Positions 12,376 to 26,082 are shown, counted from the first letter of the stretch. The stretch is DNA of 64,000 bases from Acanthacorydalis orientalis (GCA_034766995.1 CM068320.1:7186001-7250000); one strand, 5' to 3'. A program made the numbers and translations. The notes: a model not told the origin generated them from the sequence alone.

Positions 12376-12898
12376 TTAGGTTGGTAGAAAAATAGTTTTA
12401 GTTTATTGCATTCAAATTCAAAATGTTTCCAGAACTGATGGATGACTAACGCCTAACTTTTGTGCAAGCTCTCGAATTGTTGTGCGTGGTTTTGATTCAA
12501 CTAACGCCTTTATTTGATCTTTGTGAACTGAAGAAGAATGCTCGCGATATTCTTCATCTTCAAGATTTTCGTCCTCAGCATGAAATTTTCGGAATCACCA
12601 TTGCACCGTATATTCCTTCCATAGTAACCACATCTAAAGCATCACTTTATTAGCAGTTTCTGCTGCTTTAACACATGTTTTGAACTCATACAAAAATGCT
12701 CTTATTTGCTTCTTTTCCATCTTTAATCCAATAACTCAATTTACGAATAAAAGCAAAGTTGCTTTCATCAAAATACAGACAGAAAAGTGGACTTTAAATT
12801 GATATTAATATGAACACAATGAAATGACACTTTCATTAAAAAATATTAGGGTTAGAATTCAAAAAACAAAGACCGCAATTATTTTCCTACCAACATAA
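12376..12898 (-). mobile_element. mariner lineage C, internally deleted copy 1
   Basis: 523 bp with ends TTAGGTTGGTAGAAAAATAG and, inverted, TTATGTTGGTAGGAAAATAA, flanked by TA on both sides (12374-12375, 12899-12900). Read on the minus strand it keeps the 5' untranslated part and the transposase N-terminus (ATG then EKKQIRAFLYEFKT, the mariner helix-turn-helix region). It then jumps to the last tens of bases of the element. The whole catalytic domain is absent. Frameshifts also break the remaining coding part. Relatives with the same architecture are at 56439-56998 and 58714-59277. Confidence 0.9.
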
Positions 12899-12900
12899 TA

Positions 12901-13592
12901 TAAAGTGAAATGTTAATAGAAGTAAAAATAGAAATTTATTTAACATAAATGAAGTGATTTTATGAAACTCTTTCATGGAGTACCAATTTTAAAATAAGAC
13001 TTTTATTATCAATTATTATTTCATTAATAATCATAGAAACAAAATTAATACCATTACATTTAATCCAATAATATATATATAAAAATATAGGTTTTATATA
13101 AAAATCAACTCAAGCCAATAGATTGCGGTGATGGTGATATGCTGTGTTTGATTAATATGATAAATATCAAGTTTCCAATATTGCAGTATTAGTATTTTAT
13201 ATCAAAAAATGATAGCAGTTATAGAATTTTACGAGCTGAACATTCTCAATTTAAATATTAGGACGTTAATGACGTTTTTTTTAACTTTAAATCACGTGAT
13301 CTTATGAATATAAATACTTATAGAAATTAAAATAAAAATTATATTATAAAATATATATCTGTATTATTAAATTGCTTGGATATTATATTTCTCTTAAGAA
13401 TTTTGTAATTTAGGTTTGATTAAATATGATACGTAATATGGATATCATAGATTAGGGAATGTTGTTCAACTGAAAGCATGATTATCGGAATTTGACTGTG
13501 TATATTTTCTGTTGATTATTAATCACATGAATCTCAATTAAAACTTTTGTAATTAAGTATAAAAATAACACAATATTTGACTCAATAATTAC
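12901..13592. other. AT-rich stretch, nothing recognised
   Basis: No feature is supported. Confidence 0.45.
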
Positions 13593-13694
13593 ATACATAA
13601 ACACACACATATATATTATATATACATATATTATATTATATATATATATTATATTATATATATATATTTATATATATATATATATGTATATATA

Positions 13695-13746
<52 letters not shown>
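13593..13746. repeat. (TA)n microsatellite, interrupted
   Basis: About 150 bp of TA with TTA and TG interruptions, starting in an ACAC patch and ending exactly at the left terminus of the mariner copy. Confidence 0.95.
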
Positions 13747-13750
<4 letters not shown>

Positions 13751-14900
13751 GTTGGTGTAAAAATTATTCCGGTTTTTATCATTTTCAGTTTGGAGCACTT
13801 TTCTTGTTATTGTTACTTTTTGTTAAAGTCATGTGATACATCATTGTAAATAATAAAATTAGCACTATTGATTTCATCTTAAGTATATAGTCTTCATTCT
13901 TTAGTATTGTTGGATATAACCTCTTAAATCATTCATGGAAAAAAAGTAAATTCATGCGTTTTCCTTGAATGAGTTTAAATTAGGGCGTATAGCAACAGAA
14001 ACTGCACAAAATATCAAAGTTGGCGAATAGTCTATTAGTGATCGTACAGCTCAACAATCGTTCCAAAAATTTCGTTATGGAAACAAAAGCCTTGATGATG
14101 AGGAGGGTCATGGACGGGCTTCAGCTATAAACAATAATGATTTAAGAACCATTATTGAAGCGGATCCATGTAAAACAACTCGAGAGGTGGCAGAAGAACA
14201 ACTATTGAATGATCAAATTCAACAGTTGTTTGACATTTGAGCCTATTTGGGAAAGTAAAAAACCTGAATAAATGTGTGCCGTGTGAACTAAGCGAACATC
14301 AAGCAATTCGGCGATATGAACTTTGTTCTGCGATTTTTTTGTTTAACAAAAATGATCCCTTTCTTGATCGCATTGTCATATGTGATGAAAAGTAGATTCT
14401 CTACAACAATTAAAAACGTTCATCTTAGTGAATGGATCGATGAAAAGCACCAAAACAGTTCCTTAAATCGAAACTTTATGAAAAAAAGATTATGGTCACT
14501 GTTTGGTGATCGGCAAGTGGTATCATTCACTACAATTTCTTAAATCCTGGCGAAACAATAACAGCAGAAAAATATTGCTAGGAAATTGAAAAAATCCATG
14601 AGAATTTGTAACGCTTACGTTCAGCATTATTCAATCCAAGAGGACAAATTCTTTTACATGACAACGTCGAATCACACGTCTCATAAATAACTTTAAAAAA
14701 ATTAAATGTACTGGGTTATGAAACGTCATCTCACCCACCTTATTCTCCAAACTTGTCTCCGAAATATTATCATTTTTTTAAATATTTGGGTAATTTCCTA
14801 TGAGAAGGTTTTAAAAGATAAAGCATCAGTTTAAAGCGCTTTCGACGAATTAATTAATTCTCAATAGTTAAAAACCGCAATTATTTTTGCATCAACCTAA
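13747..14900 (+). mobile_element. mariner lineage A, near-complete inactive copy
   Basis: 1,154 bp with ends TTAGGTTGGTGTAAAAATTA and, inverted, TTAGGTTGATGCAAAAATAA. It inserts directly at the edge of a TA array. The plus strand holds a broken transposase. Near 13936 MEKK is followed by a stop, then the N-terminal region (LGRIATETAQNIKVGE), RTAQQSFQKFRYGNKSLDDE, then DLRTIIEADPCKTTREVAEE. The first catalytic Asp survives in ICDEK near 14375, followed by a stop in place of Trp. Later come LNPGETITAEKY-like and HDN-like remnants. It has many stops, frameshifts and a deletion after AEE. The motifs fit the cecropia/Hsmar1-like mariners. The lineage recurs at 42039-42740. Confidence 0.9.
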
Positions 14901-15836
14901 CAGAATGAATCATTTGAAAAATTAATTAACAATTAAGTTAAATCGAGTTGATATATATATGTATATATATATATTGATTTTTTACATTTATATATAAATT
15001 TATAATTGAACTAATCAAATATAACAAAAAAAAAAAATTTGAAAAGTAGAACTTAAACGTATTTTTTTAAAGATAAAATGATGTTTATATTGAAAAAAAG
15101 TATTTTTATATATACAACATCGTCATACGGAAACAAATACTAATTTATTTATAAAAAAAAACGAAACATTGATTAGTTTAATTTACAAATAACTCTTATG
15201 TCAACATATTTTAAATTAATGTTAAGCTATTCAAAGCGCTCACTTGGAAAAAGTTCTCAAGGGGATTTTGTTTTGTTAATATTTAACTCTGTTGTCCTTA
15301 CGTTTTTAAATTGCGTACGTTTTTTTCGGATTTTTTTTCTTTTCATGAAGAATATTTTCATTTTTGTATCTCATATTTGATGTTTTTGTAGGATTGTACT
15401 TATTTCGTATTTTATATTACAGCATGAACTAAATTCTTTTCTTTTAATAAAATCTATTTTATATATTTATGCACAGATGCTTATATCTAGAAAAATATGT
15501 TCTACTAAAATAAATATACACACAGATATATATGTATATATATAATACTTATGTACTATAACATACTTATGTATCTGTAATTTGCAAAATGTCATTTTTT
15601 CTTTATTTAAGTTTTTGTTATAAAAACTGTAAACTGAATTTACTTATATTTGGTGATGATAGTAATAACTCTAGGAGTGTTTTAAGTTAAAATATTTTTT
15701 TACAATCGTATTTTTTTAGCTTCATATGTATGTATATATATATATAAATTTATCCTTTTATTTTATCATTCCAATTTATTACTGCTGAAAACAAAAAATA
15801 TGAAATGTATTTAGAAATATACGTTTTGTATTTCTA

Positions 15837-15889
<53 letters not shown>

Positions 15890-17879
15890 GGTATGTATGT
15901 ATGTGTACATGTATGTATGTATGTATTTGTAGTGTGATTGAAAACTTTCCGATCACGTATATTTATGTTTAGATCGTTTAGGATTACATACAGTTAAATG
16001 TTAGTTGTTACAATGGCATGACTATTCATGTGAGTTTACATTGATGTACTGATGGGTAAGTTAGTTTAGAAGTGACTTATCAGAATATGTATAAGTTTAT
16101 ATGTTTAAAAAAACTTAACATAGAGTATTGATTATCTCACAAATTAAGAAAAATTGAATTGAAATCAAACACAAATTGAATTATTTTTATGTTGATTTTG
16201 CTCTGCAATTTACACATTTTTCAAACACGTATTGAAGGTATTTCGCTTAAGAAGAGAGTCGGTTGAAGATGACTCAAATGAAAAATTCCTTGATTGCAGC
16301 AAAAACTTCCATTCATAAGGATTTAATGCAAATGTTTGAATTGAGCAATAATCCATTAATATATAATAATTGTTTGAAGGATATAGACCATTCTAATGTC
16401 TTGTGTATCTTTAATAAACATTCACAAAACTTCAAGGAAAAATAAATCGAGAAACCTATTTTTTTTATACAAGAACTCTTTGATTTATATTGCTGCCATA
16501 ACAAAAATTGACACTGATAAATGTGATTTTACAGAGATTAAATACACTTTATTGACTACTAAATTTATTAGAAAATATGAAAAAAAAAATTTTGAAATAA
16601 AAGGAGATTAATATTATAATTGTCTATTTTTATACTTGTGAACTGTACGGTCTTTATAAGTTACTTGAGTAGTTATTTGCTGTAAGTGATTTGGCTTTTG
16701 AGTATTTTTCAGGTAGTTTTGTATTTAAGTATATCAACAAATTACTCCAAATATATTTCAGAATATAAAATAAATTCTAATATATCAGGTAGAAATTAAA
16801 AAGTATCCGGAAAATGGTTTCATAGCAAAAATTTGTTATACTTAATAATTAATTTCATGATTCATTAAGATCAAGACCATCAGAAATAAAAGATTTTATA
16901 ATTGAAAACTAAAAAGAAGTTTATTCTATACTCATTTCTCCTGTCGGGTCAAGAACTTTTAAACATTACCACGTATAAAAAGTCTATAAGGTACAACAAA
17001 ATTTTAAGCTAGTTTCTTAAAAATAGTTTCATTGATTAATTATTTAGTTTTTTGATGATCTTTTCAATTTACGAAGAAGTTTACAGGTTCACTTTTATAT
17101 TAAGTTTAACACATCCTATTTTTTTGTTTTAAAAATAATTTTTATCACTTTTTTCAAATGATCATTTATTTTTAGAAAGATTCGAAGGTATATATGTTGT
17201 GTATTCAGAAAATGCTCTTTATATGGACACAAATTTTATCTTGTTAAAAATTGACGGATAGTAAGATGTATATGTAATGATGTATTTTTTTAATGTAGAA
17301 TAATTCTGTTCATTTATCCGTTTATGTGTTACTTTAAACATTGTTTTTCAAACGTTACAATGACATCTTTATGAAAAATAATTATTTGAGAATATTTTTA
17401 TCTTTTACTAGTAAAATAGCCACATGTAATCTTTATACTATTTTTTTTATTGTTAATTTAGTATTTAGAGTGTATCAGAAAAAGTCGAAAATTCATTGAT
17501 CTGTTCTACTTAACCGTAGAAAAATATTTTAACTATTGGTAAGCCAAAGTTCCTAACCGATTACTTTAAGTTATTTACTACAAAAGTTTTTACAGTCTAC
17601 AAATAATAATTACGTCTCTGATTAATCTTGACTCTAGTAAGAAGTAGACATTTTGTCAATGGTGTGTATGAACGAAATATGTCGTATGCCCTTATTATTT
17701 GTATAAGTGTTTGAAATTCCCTGAAAATAATTCAGTCATAATATAAAGTTGAACGGTTAAAATGAAATTGCGTTGCATACTTAATTCTATCACATGAAGA
17801 TAACGCTGCTATCTTATATTATTTAAGTTCACTTTATGTACGCTATTATAATCTTTCATAAATGTGACTTAACCATTTA
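14901..17879. other. AT-rich stretch with microsatellites, no gene
   Basis: Contains the TA/ATGT array at 15841-15927 and two overlapping 60-71 codon ORFs near 16263-16611 that are AT-rich and unrecognised. Nothing else is supported. Confidence 0.4.
15841..15927. repeat. (TA)n then (ATGT)n microsatellite
   Basis: A TA array runs into GTATGTATGT repeats. Confidence 0.95.
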
Positions 17880-18070
17880 TGTCTAGTGACGATACATAGT
17901 TTTATAGACGAGGACGCGACACAGTCTCAACTATAAAAGTAGAGGTTGAACGAGCGTGCAAAAGTGCAAATTATGAACTATGGTGTCATCAGCTTAATGC
18001 GCAATGCTAGGGCCCCGCTTACACGATAACTTGACATGCAATTTGTTCAGTGGCGCAACCGATGGAATCT
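17880..18070. other. GC-richer island 2
   Basis: A short balanced-composition patch (GAGGACGCGACAC, GGGCCCCGC) with a TATAAAAG at 17932-17939. It is candidate regulatory DNA. The TATA match means little in such AT-rich sequence. Confidence 0.3.
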
Positions 18071-18131
18071 AACTTTGTTTAGCAAATAGTCGATTTCAAA
18101 AAAATATACATGTTTTTGAAGATGAATAACT

Positions 18132-18133
<2 letters not shown>

Positions 18134-18179
<46 letters not shown>

Positions 18180-18192
18180 GAGAAAGAGAGAC
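18134..18192. repeat. (TA)n-(GA)n microsatellite
   Basis: TA array followed by AGAG repeats. Confidence 0.95.
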
Positions 18193-18654
18193 AGTATGTT
18201 TTTATTTTAAAATGAGTTGTAATTATTACTTAGTTTATATATTTGTGAAATTTGTGGTTTATTTTAGTGTGTAATTCGGATATTAAACAAAATTAGACAT
18301 GTATCTAAAAAAGATATAGTGTTACTTCGTTTTTAATAATTTTTTGATAGGATTTTTAACTTTTTTTATGGCATTTTGTTGTTTCAAATACTATTTATTC
18401 TAGAAGTTTGGTTTTTATAAGTTTAATATTTTTATGCAAAATATAACTATTATAAAAATAGAATTATTATTTGAATTATGACGGATGAATATTGTCAAAA
18501 AATCATTAATGAGAAAAAAATTTATGTTTATTTTCAACTGTTGATTATATATAACATACTTAATATTTGTATTTGTGATATTAAGTACATATCATTTCGT
18601 ATCCATGAAATAAACGAGTTGAAGAATTTGTAAAAATTTAATTTTTAACTATTT

Positions 18655-19110
18655 TCAGTATTCTGAAAAGTGTGCTGCCATTGGTAAAATGCATTCGATG
18701 ATCTTTTGTTCCGCTACTGATATAGCATGTGTGGACTTCGGGGATATCACACACATCCCACCAGCGACCCACGTATGAACATAGCGGGTAGGTGACTAGC
18801 GGTGTAGCGTTCACAACGCTACTCACAACTCATCCGCCCGTTGATGGAACACTCACACATACACCTTTCATTACCCAAGTGGCAGTGCTTTGTATGCATA
18901 CCTAATGTAATACTTGTGCAAACTAATTACTACGAAAGGGAGTGGTTCGTCCATGGCTCCGGTTTATACATATAATGATGTCGTAGATTCATGTGTGCAT
19001 GTGTGGGTGCGTATGTGTCGAGAAGGTGGGATTGAGCTCTTCAAGGCATCGTCGGTAAAGCCATACATACGGCGTTCGTTTTTCACTCAATAGCAGTGTT
19101 TGTCTGTCGT
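18655..19110. other. GC-richer island 3
   Basis: Balanced composition (for example CACCAGCGACCCACG near 18758), free of TA arrays. A 62-codon minus ORF at 18638-18826 is unrecognised. Candidate conserved regulatory DNA or exon. Confidence 0.4.
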
Positions 19111-20004
19111 GTTACATTGAATGAAGATGCTTTTAAAGCAGCATGACAAGACAGGGCTGTAAGGATATTATTCAAACCAAGGCGGAGCTTTCCTAAGAAA
19201 AGCAACATCGGTTTTGTGGAGTAAATATAATGCTTAATAAACTGTAATCGATTTTTCAAATACAAGTAAATCAGTTCGTGCTTACAAGATGTTAAATTAG
19301 GTAATTTGAAAGAATAGAATTTCTCACGACACTGCGTTTCAAGCACGCATGATTTACTTATAATTTTATTCTAAAGAACTAAATCGAACCATTGTGTAAT
19401 TCTTGTGAAACTATTCTCTCTGTTTCATGTTTCAATGAAATATATTTGTTACAAGGAGCACAATAAGCTCGGATGCTTGGCGAAATCATTGATATTATGA
19501 CGATTTCGATATCATCGATGGGAATCTGGGATTACAAAACTTGTTAGTTTTTAGGATTGTAATACAGTGTTATGAAATTTAGATAGTATCAAATCTGATT
19601 TAAAGCCCGTAAATTTCAAAATATTCGATTTATAAAAATTTCCATACTGTGCTAAATATATCTTTGCATCTATTTTATGTCTTTTTATCAGTTATTTAGG
19701 ATTGTTTTATTCTATTTAGTCGTGTTAGAGCAAACTCGAGAAATTTAAGCACTTCAATTCTTTTTGTGTGTTTTCTACAAACTCTGTTGGGAAGTTAACT
19801 CAAAAACATTAAAGTTGCAGGCGATTCGATCCACACCATTTTAAATTTTAAGTAAGGTGAAATTGTATCTAAGTATTTAAACGGTAGTTTATATTTAGTT
19901 ATATTAGCGGTTGTTCTTAAACGTGATTAGTCGTAATGGTTTTAGATGTCGACATCCCCTAAAAGACATTGTAGGCTCAAAATATCTGAAAAAAATTCTT
20001 CTGG

Positions 20005-20008
<4 letters not shown>

Positions 20009-20088
<80 letters not shown>
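20009..20088. repeat. (TA)n microsatellite
   Basis: Pure 80-bp TA array. The ORFs of Tyr-Ile repeats on both strands are its translations. Confidence 0.97.
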
Positions 20089-20090
<2 letters not shown>

Positions 20091-20176
20091 CGCATCTGGA
20101 GGGATCCCTGGTACTTCCCAAAGGAAAAGGGAAAATCACTAGAAAACAAAACAAAATCATCGGACAAAAATGCTCT

Positions 20177-20240
20177 TGTATACACAGAGAAATTAATATA
20201 ATTCCCTATATATACACAGAGAGATTAATGTAACCACTAT
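20177..20240. repeat. 32-bp tandem duplication
   Basis: TATACACAGAGAAATTAATA and TATACACAGAGAGATTAATG lie 32 bp apart as direct repeats. Confidence 0.75.
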
Positions 20241-20392
20241 TGAAGTAATTCAAGAGCTTTGTAAAAAAAAATTAGATTTTATTCTTTAAATATTTTTTTG
20301 TGATTACCTAATAAATTTTATTAAATTTACATTAAAAAAATGTTTATCCGTTGAATTGCCTCCGCCTAGATTAAATCTTGATTGCGCCACTG

Positions 20393-21120
20393 TATATATA
20401 TATATATACTAAAAATAGAACAGTCAAAAAAGAGAAACTTGATTGTTGTCCAAGAAAAAGATTTTTTTTGATTATTGTTTACTGGTAAGATATAGTGAAA
20501 ATATGTGATAAATTTGAATGAAAAAGAAAAAAACTTTTATCTAACTTTGTATGAAAGTTTTATTGCGATTCATTACCAAATGTTCAAAACGAATGATTGA
20601 AAAAACCAATTTTGTCAAGGGAACTTTAATTTTAATAATAACATGTCAATCTAATACATAAATCTCTTTTTATACATAAACATTTTTTATTTTTGTATTA
20701 ATAATGGTATTCATAAGTTTTGATCCTCATTTTACTTTCAAACAAGGGTTAAGTTCTTCATAATTTATAATATGACTAGAACTTTTTTTCGTCAGAAGAA
20801 AACCTTAAAATTTTGTAATTAATTTTGTTTATATATATATATATATATACAACTAGATAAACACTAATAAAATGAGTTAATTTGTCAAACTTTAATTCAT
20901 TGCATTGATGAAATTCTTATAAATTTTATAATCTACTTTGCTGTCTACTTTATCATTTGTATAATTTACACGTTATGAAAGCATAAATGTAATTCACTTA
21001 TAGTTCTGAGAAAACAAACATTTAATATAAATTTTGTAAAAAGTGATATTTTATCGTCTAAATTGATTTGTTGGAAATATCAAAGTGTAAAAAAATATTA
21101 TAATAGATAAAATAGAATAT

Positions 21121-21158
<38 letters not shown>

Positions 21159-21664
21159 TTCTCAAAAGAAAAAAGAAACAATTAATAGTAATTTACATTT
21201 TTGTGTTTGAGAAATTCAATTTGACCAAAACGTTGGAGACAATCTTACATGACAAATGATTTTATTTTATTTCATTTATATCAATCATTTATAGAATTTA
21301 TAAAATAAAATCAATGATTTTATTTTATTTAAATTTATAAAATTTTCAGAGAGACGACGTGCTGTGTCTTAAAAAGATGTTTTGAAGTAATTATTATATT
21401 CTTAAATATTTAAAAATTATGATATAAATCAGTTATAAAAAAAATTATGACAGGTTTTTTACAGTGAATTTTTTTGTTGTACTTTTAAAAACATAGATTT
21501 TATTGTTTAATTACGAACATAAATGAAAATGATCTTTGAATATTTCTGTGCGATATAAAATTACTTTGTGAAGAAGTTAGTATAAAATAGTTATATATTT
21601 CTAATAAAAACATTTGTTTCTAAAATTATTTGTTTAAAATTAGTATATATATATAAGTGGGTTG
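20393..21664. other. AT-rich stretch with small TA arrays
   Basis: TA arrays at about 20832-20848 and 21128-21154. No gene or transposon is seen. Confidence 0.4.
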
Positions 21665-21990
21665 GTTTGTGTGCATTAATGAATTGTTTATTACATTCCA
21701 ATTGTGTGGTTAACCAATTAAAGTTTTACTCGATTTCAACAACATACACTATTCACCATAGACAAGTAAAACAAGTTCGTTTGGCATTGCTTTCAAAACG
21801 AACAAGTACGTGCAATCGTATCGTACACTGTAACTTTAGCGATGCACGGTTGGTGATTTAGGAACAGAACTCATCCCTAGTCGCAGGACGACATCGTCGT
21901 CGAAGTTGTGGCCACATATAATACTACAGCACTACTAGGAAATGAATTGTCGTACTGTTTGGAGAAGAGCTTAGAGCTTATTATAACAAC
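21665..21990. other. GC-richer island 4
   Basis: A moderate composition shift with a CpG-bearing core (GTCGCAGGACGACATCGTCG near 21880). A 64-codon plus ORF at 21667-21861 is unrecognised. Confidence 0.3.
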
Positions 21991-23510
21991 TTTGCGGGAA
22001 TTGTTAGAATGACATCAGAATCTGATATCTTTTGTAAATTTTACTATACTACATATGTATTATAAAACGTGATGTTATTCATCATTTTTAACAGAATTCA
22101 TTTCAATGAACATATTCATACTATTTTGTTAAGTAAAGATTTTTTTATTTTATTATTATTCAACAGTTTTATAGAATAATTGAGGTTAGTTTTGATATTA
22201 AACAGTAAATAACAAATCAATAAATGCTGAATATTAGAAAAGGAACAAGAATATTTTCATAATTAAAAGTTTTTAAATTGTATTGTATCTATTCTAAAAG
22301 AATTAATATTCAATTTAATTTTCGCCGAGTAAAGTTAAATCAATTGAAGTAGAAACTAATTATAGAAAGTGAGATTCTTAATTATGTATAGCATATAAAC
22401 TAGAGACAGTTTTAAGATACTAAGGAAACAAATATAAGTTGACACTCTGTGTATCGAAATAACAATCCATTACTCAATTAGCGGATATTTTTAAAGCAAA
22501 TGGCAGCCAGAAAAGTGCTTGTATTTATATTATTTGTACTATACGGATTGTTATTTGTACTATAGAGATTGAAACAATCAGTAAATCCATGTCAATCAAC
22601 GAAATAATTAATAGGAATCTCTTTAAAACCAAAAAATATCACGGACAATATATTCAAATATATCTATCTGTTATGTCAATAAAAGTTAATTAAAATTAGG
22701 TATATTCTAATATTAATATTTTATGGATTTATAAGCAGAACTTTAGAAATTAAATACAATTAAAATAGATGAAAAGTGATCAGGAAATATTTACAAATAA
22801 AAATTCAATAAGAAAACTAACAGAGATTATGTGTCAGCTTATAATTAATTCTGTTAAGTTATTAAAACCATTTAAAAAGAGAGAATTATAAAATGTCAGT
22901 AGTTATTAATGACATGTTAGTTATGCTTTAGTTAATAAGATCAATTTTTCTGAAAAACAATAATAGGTAGGTTATCAAAGTATCATTCGAGACACTGTAA
23001 GAAAACAAATTCTATAGCAACAAATTATGATAATATTTGTTATGAATTAACAATAAGGTTAAGGTTAAAATTTTGTATTTGATTTTGTTCTAGAACATCA
23101 GGTAAAAAATATATAATAGCTTGAAAAAATTGTTGAAAACATATCAAAAATGAACACGGATCGTACTAGAATCATGATTTTAACGAATCGATAATAAATT
23201 GTGGTCCATTTTCAATAATATGGTCTGCTTGATTAGAAACCTCACTTTTGTGAATTAAAAAATTTTCGACAAACAACATATTTTATGGGGTTGATGAAAC
23301 AAAATAGTGAAACGATTAAATTTTTGTGTTAGAGGGAATTTGACTATTTTAAATAAACGATTAAATGTTTACTGAATTATTTAATATTTAATCAATAAAT
23401 AAGATAATATTCAAAAATATTTTTCATTTTTTGATAGGTAAGAAAAGCTGTAAAAGTGCTTACTGTGAGACTAAGTGTGTAAATAAAGAATTTATATCTA
23501 GATTAGGTAA
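21991..23510. other. AT-rich stretch with one hydrophobic small ORF
   Basis: Other than the small ORF at 22500-22565, nothing can be supported here. Confidence 0.4.
22500..22565 (+). CDS. 21-codon hydrophobic small ORF (speculative)
   Basis: An ATG opens a 21-residue peptide starting MAARKVL and continuing almost wholly as Val, Leu, Ile, Phe, Tyr before TAG, a signal-peptide-like pattern. A 21-bp direct repeat (TTATTTGTACTATA core) duplicates seven codons in frame. No good splice donor follows. It is probably chance, recorded because the charge-then-hydrophobic pattern is unusual for random AT-rich DNA. Confidence 0.12.
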   Translation: MAARKVLVFILFVLYGLLFVL

Positions 23511-23639
<129 letters not shown>

Positions 23640-23794
23640 GGTAAACAACTATAACGCGGTACTTTATAGCGACATTTTTCCGGTACCTAATTCCCGCGTT
23701 ATATGATTATTATTATTATTAGTATATATATATATATATATAATTCATCTTGATTGTATATTATTTGATTAATGTTTTTTTACTTATATTCATT

Positions 23795-24183
23795 TATGGA
23801 AATAAAATATGAGGAATGAGCGTAAAATAATTCATTAACTGTATACAAAATTGAGAAGATAGAAAGATGTATGTTAGGAATAACAATAGAAGAAAAGTTG
23901 TTGGAATAAATGGAAAAATAAATTAGGATTATTGATGTAATGAAAAAAGTAAGAATATCAGCGTAAATATAGATTGGACATGTATTAAGAAGACAACAAT
24001 TGCTCATATTATAGAAATTATTGACTGAAAAAATATAAAAATAGACAAAAAAGCAAGAATAATTTTTATAATTATATAAAAAATATAAATTATAAATATG
24101 TGAAATAGAAAAAAGGTTTTCTATTGGAGTTATTGCAGAGGATATTATTCAATAGTGCATCGTCAAGGGATATATAAGAAAAG

Positions 24184-24187
<4 letters not shown>
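23795..24187 (+). pseudogene. LINE reverse transcriptase tail, copy 1 (RTE-like, decayed)
   Basis: One plus-strand frame reads KIEKIERCMLGITIEEK from about 23848, then stops, then IRIIDVMKKVRIS and IGHVLRRQ. These align in order with the C-terminal region of the LINE copy at 27122-27463 ([31 protein letters not shown]). The end of the homologous region (about 24120-24175) keeps EDIIQ followed by a stop and CIVKG, corresponding to EPFIQQWINRA there. It ends in GGTGA running straight into a TA array at 24187. It is heavily mutated, 5'-truncated and non-functional. Confidence 0.7.

Positions 24188-24222
<35 letters not shown>
24187..24222. repeat. (TA)n microsatellite at LINE 3' end
   Basis: A TA array directly continuous with the GTGA tail of LINE copy 1. 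Confidence 0.95.
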
Positions 24223-24225
<3 letters not shown>

Positions 24226-24487
24226 ATAGTTTATTTGTTTTACAAAAAAAACATATTAATTAATGTACTATTTAATTCTTCATTCCATTTTATAAATAAT
24301 ATTTTTATGGTACTGAAATAAAAAAAGAAAACAGAATTAAAATTAACAACAAAAAGTCAGACAGAAGAGTTCAAAAATTTCCAGCGAATATTAGCACAAA
24401 AAAAACAGTGAAAAAAGATTTTAGCGTTCTTTAAAAGATAAAATAGGACAAAAATGTAGTTGATTCATTTTTTAGCTAAAAAAAGAC

Positions 24488-24491
<4 letters not shown>

Positions 24492-24550
<59 letters not shown>
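24492..24550. repeat. (TA)n microsatellite
   Basis: Pure TA array of about 59 bp. Confidence 0.97.
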
Positions 24551-24553
<3 letters not shown>

Positions 24554-26082
24554 TTCGTTCAGTCTAGATACATGGAAATGATATCATAAAAAGAGAAAAA
24601 CAATTTAAATACTTGTATGCTATGTTACGGACAGCAAAATGAAAATCATATAATATTGTTTGTAAATTACTTGAACGCATTAATTAAAGGATGGAATTTA
24701 GAAAAAAATACAGAATTTATAAAAATTCTATGGTTACGGTTAAAAATGGTAAAAATGGTTACAGACATGAAATATGAAATAACTAGACAGTGTATTTTAT
24801 ATATTAAAAGAAAAAAAGGTGACTAAAAAAATTACCTACAAATGTAATGTAATAATTTTTTAAATATCAGACAAATATAACAAAACTACTGTTAAAGAAG
24901 TATTGGAACAGTAGCGTGTTAAAGCTTAATTTAAAATATATTTTTAAAAAATTTTAAAAATTTTATGGAAAGTATTAAAGGATATTTTAATTTTAGATTA
25001 AAGATGCGCTTCCTTAAATTCGTCGAGTGTTATTGAGGCTATGCTTATATGCATATTCAATAGTAGATCTAGTTGTTCTGAAAGGCTATATATCTTAAGA
25101 GATCTAAACAACTTAGTAATGGTAAAATACGTGAATGCAAACTCTAATTTTATGAAAAGAATTAAATTGTTTATGTGACTAAAAAAAAAAATAGATTTAA
25201 AAACCTTAAAATTGAAAATAAAATAATTGTAATCGTAACATGATAAAATAATTGTAATTACAAGTTTAATTCATTCTCTGTTACATTCATGAGCTGATTG
25301 CTTTTTATAAAAATGTTTAATTGTTGCCGCAACGTATGTGCTTGAATTTCCGTTACAAATATAAATCTCTCGTCGAAAATTGTTCGCAAGGTTTGTAGTC
25401 CTGTATCGTAAAGCCATAATTAAGTGGAGTATAATAAAACGGCGCTGGAAAAACGTTCTGAATATCATTAGGGTGATCTAATTTATGATTTCGCGTTTTT
25501 ATCGCGGACGACACCATTGATTTATGAATACTAATTATATGAATTACTCACATTTCCGTTTCGATAAATCATATCAGATTCAGGAAACAATGTATTTTAT
25601 TATGTATTAACTTTTTGAAAATATTGTTATATATATATATAATATATACAGAAGATTTTTATAAAACAAATATTCACACTATATTTTATTTAATTATAGA
25701 TATATAATTAAAATATATAATTATTTGTAATTAAATATTGATACCCACTTTTTTTCATACAAATGTATTTGGGTTAAAACCACTATTTATTTCTTCGTTA
25801 TTTATTTGAATAATTGAATGTGAAATCATTTTATAAATATATTCATCTAATATTATAATATAAAAATGAGTTAAAATGTACTTTGAAATATAGAGTTTTT
25901 ATATTTGTCTTATTTTTAAGTATTACTCGTTTTATGTTTTTGGCGAAATTTATTTTTTGTTTAGTAATTTTCATGTTTTATATTTAAAACTTAAAAATAG
26001 TTATTTATTTTTTCCTCTGATTGATATTACTTATGGCTTATCATTGTACCAGTAGAGAGTATTCGTTGTAGGGATATTTTTA
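24551..26082. other. AT-rich stretch, no gene supported
   Basis: A 69-codon plus ORF at 24617-24826 (FVNYLNALIKGWNLEKNTEF) might be LINE-derived, being close to LINE copy 1, but I could not match it. The rest is featureless. Confidence 0.35.

Larger units (their letters stand above)
18048..20392. mobile_element. possible hAT-like non-autonomous element (boundaries only)
   Basis: CAGTGGCGCAACC opens at 18048, and the inverse GATTGCGCCACTG closes at 20392. Similarity extends inward (GATGGAATCTA against AGATTTAATCTA). CAGTGGCG is a common kind of hAT terminus. No matching 8-bp target duplication is visible, and no transposase lies between. The two ends could also belong to two separate insertions. 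Confidence 0.3.

Noticed and set aside
14316..14543. 75-codon ORF as an independent gene
   Set aside because: It is a frame through the lineage A mariner transposase remnant.
17932..17939. TATAAAAG as a promoter
   Set aside because: TATA-like words are abundant by chance in this composition, and no initiator or transcript evidence is present.
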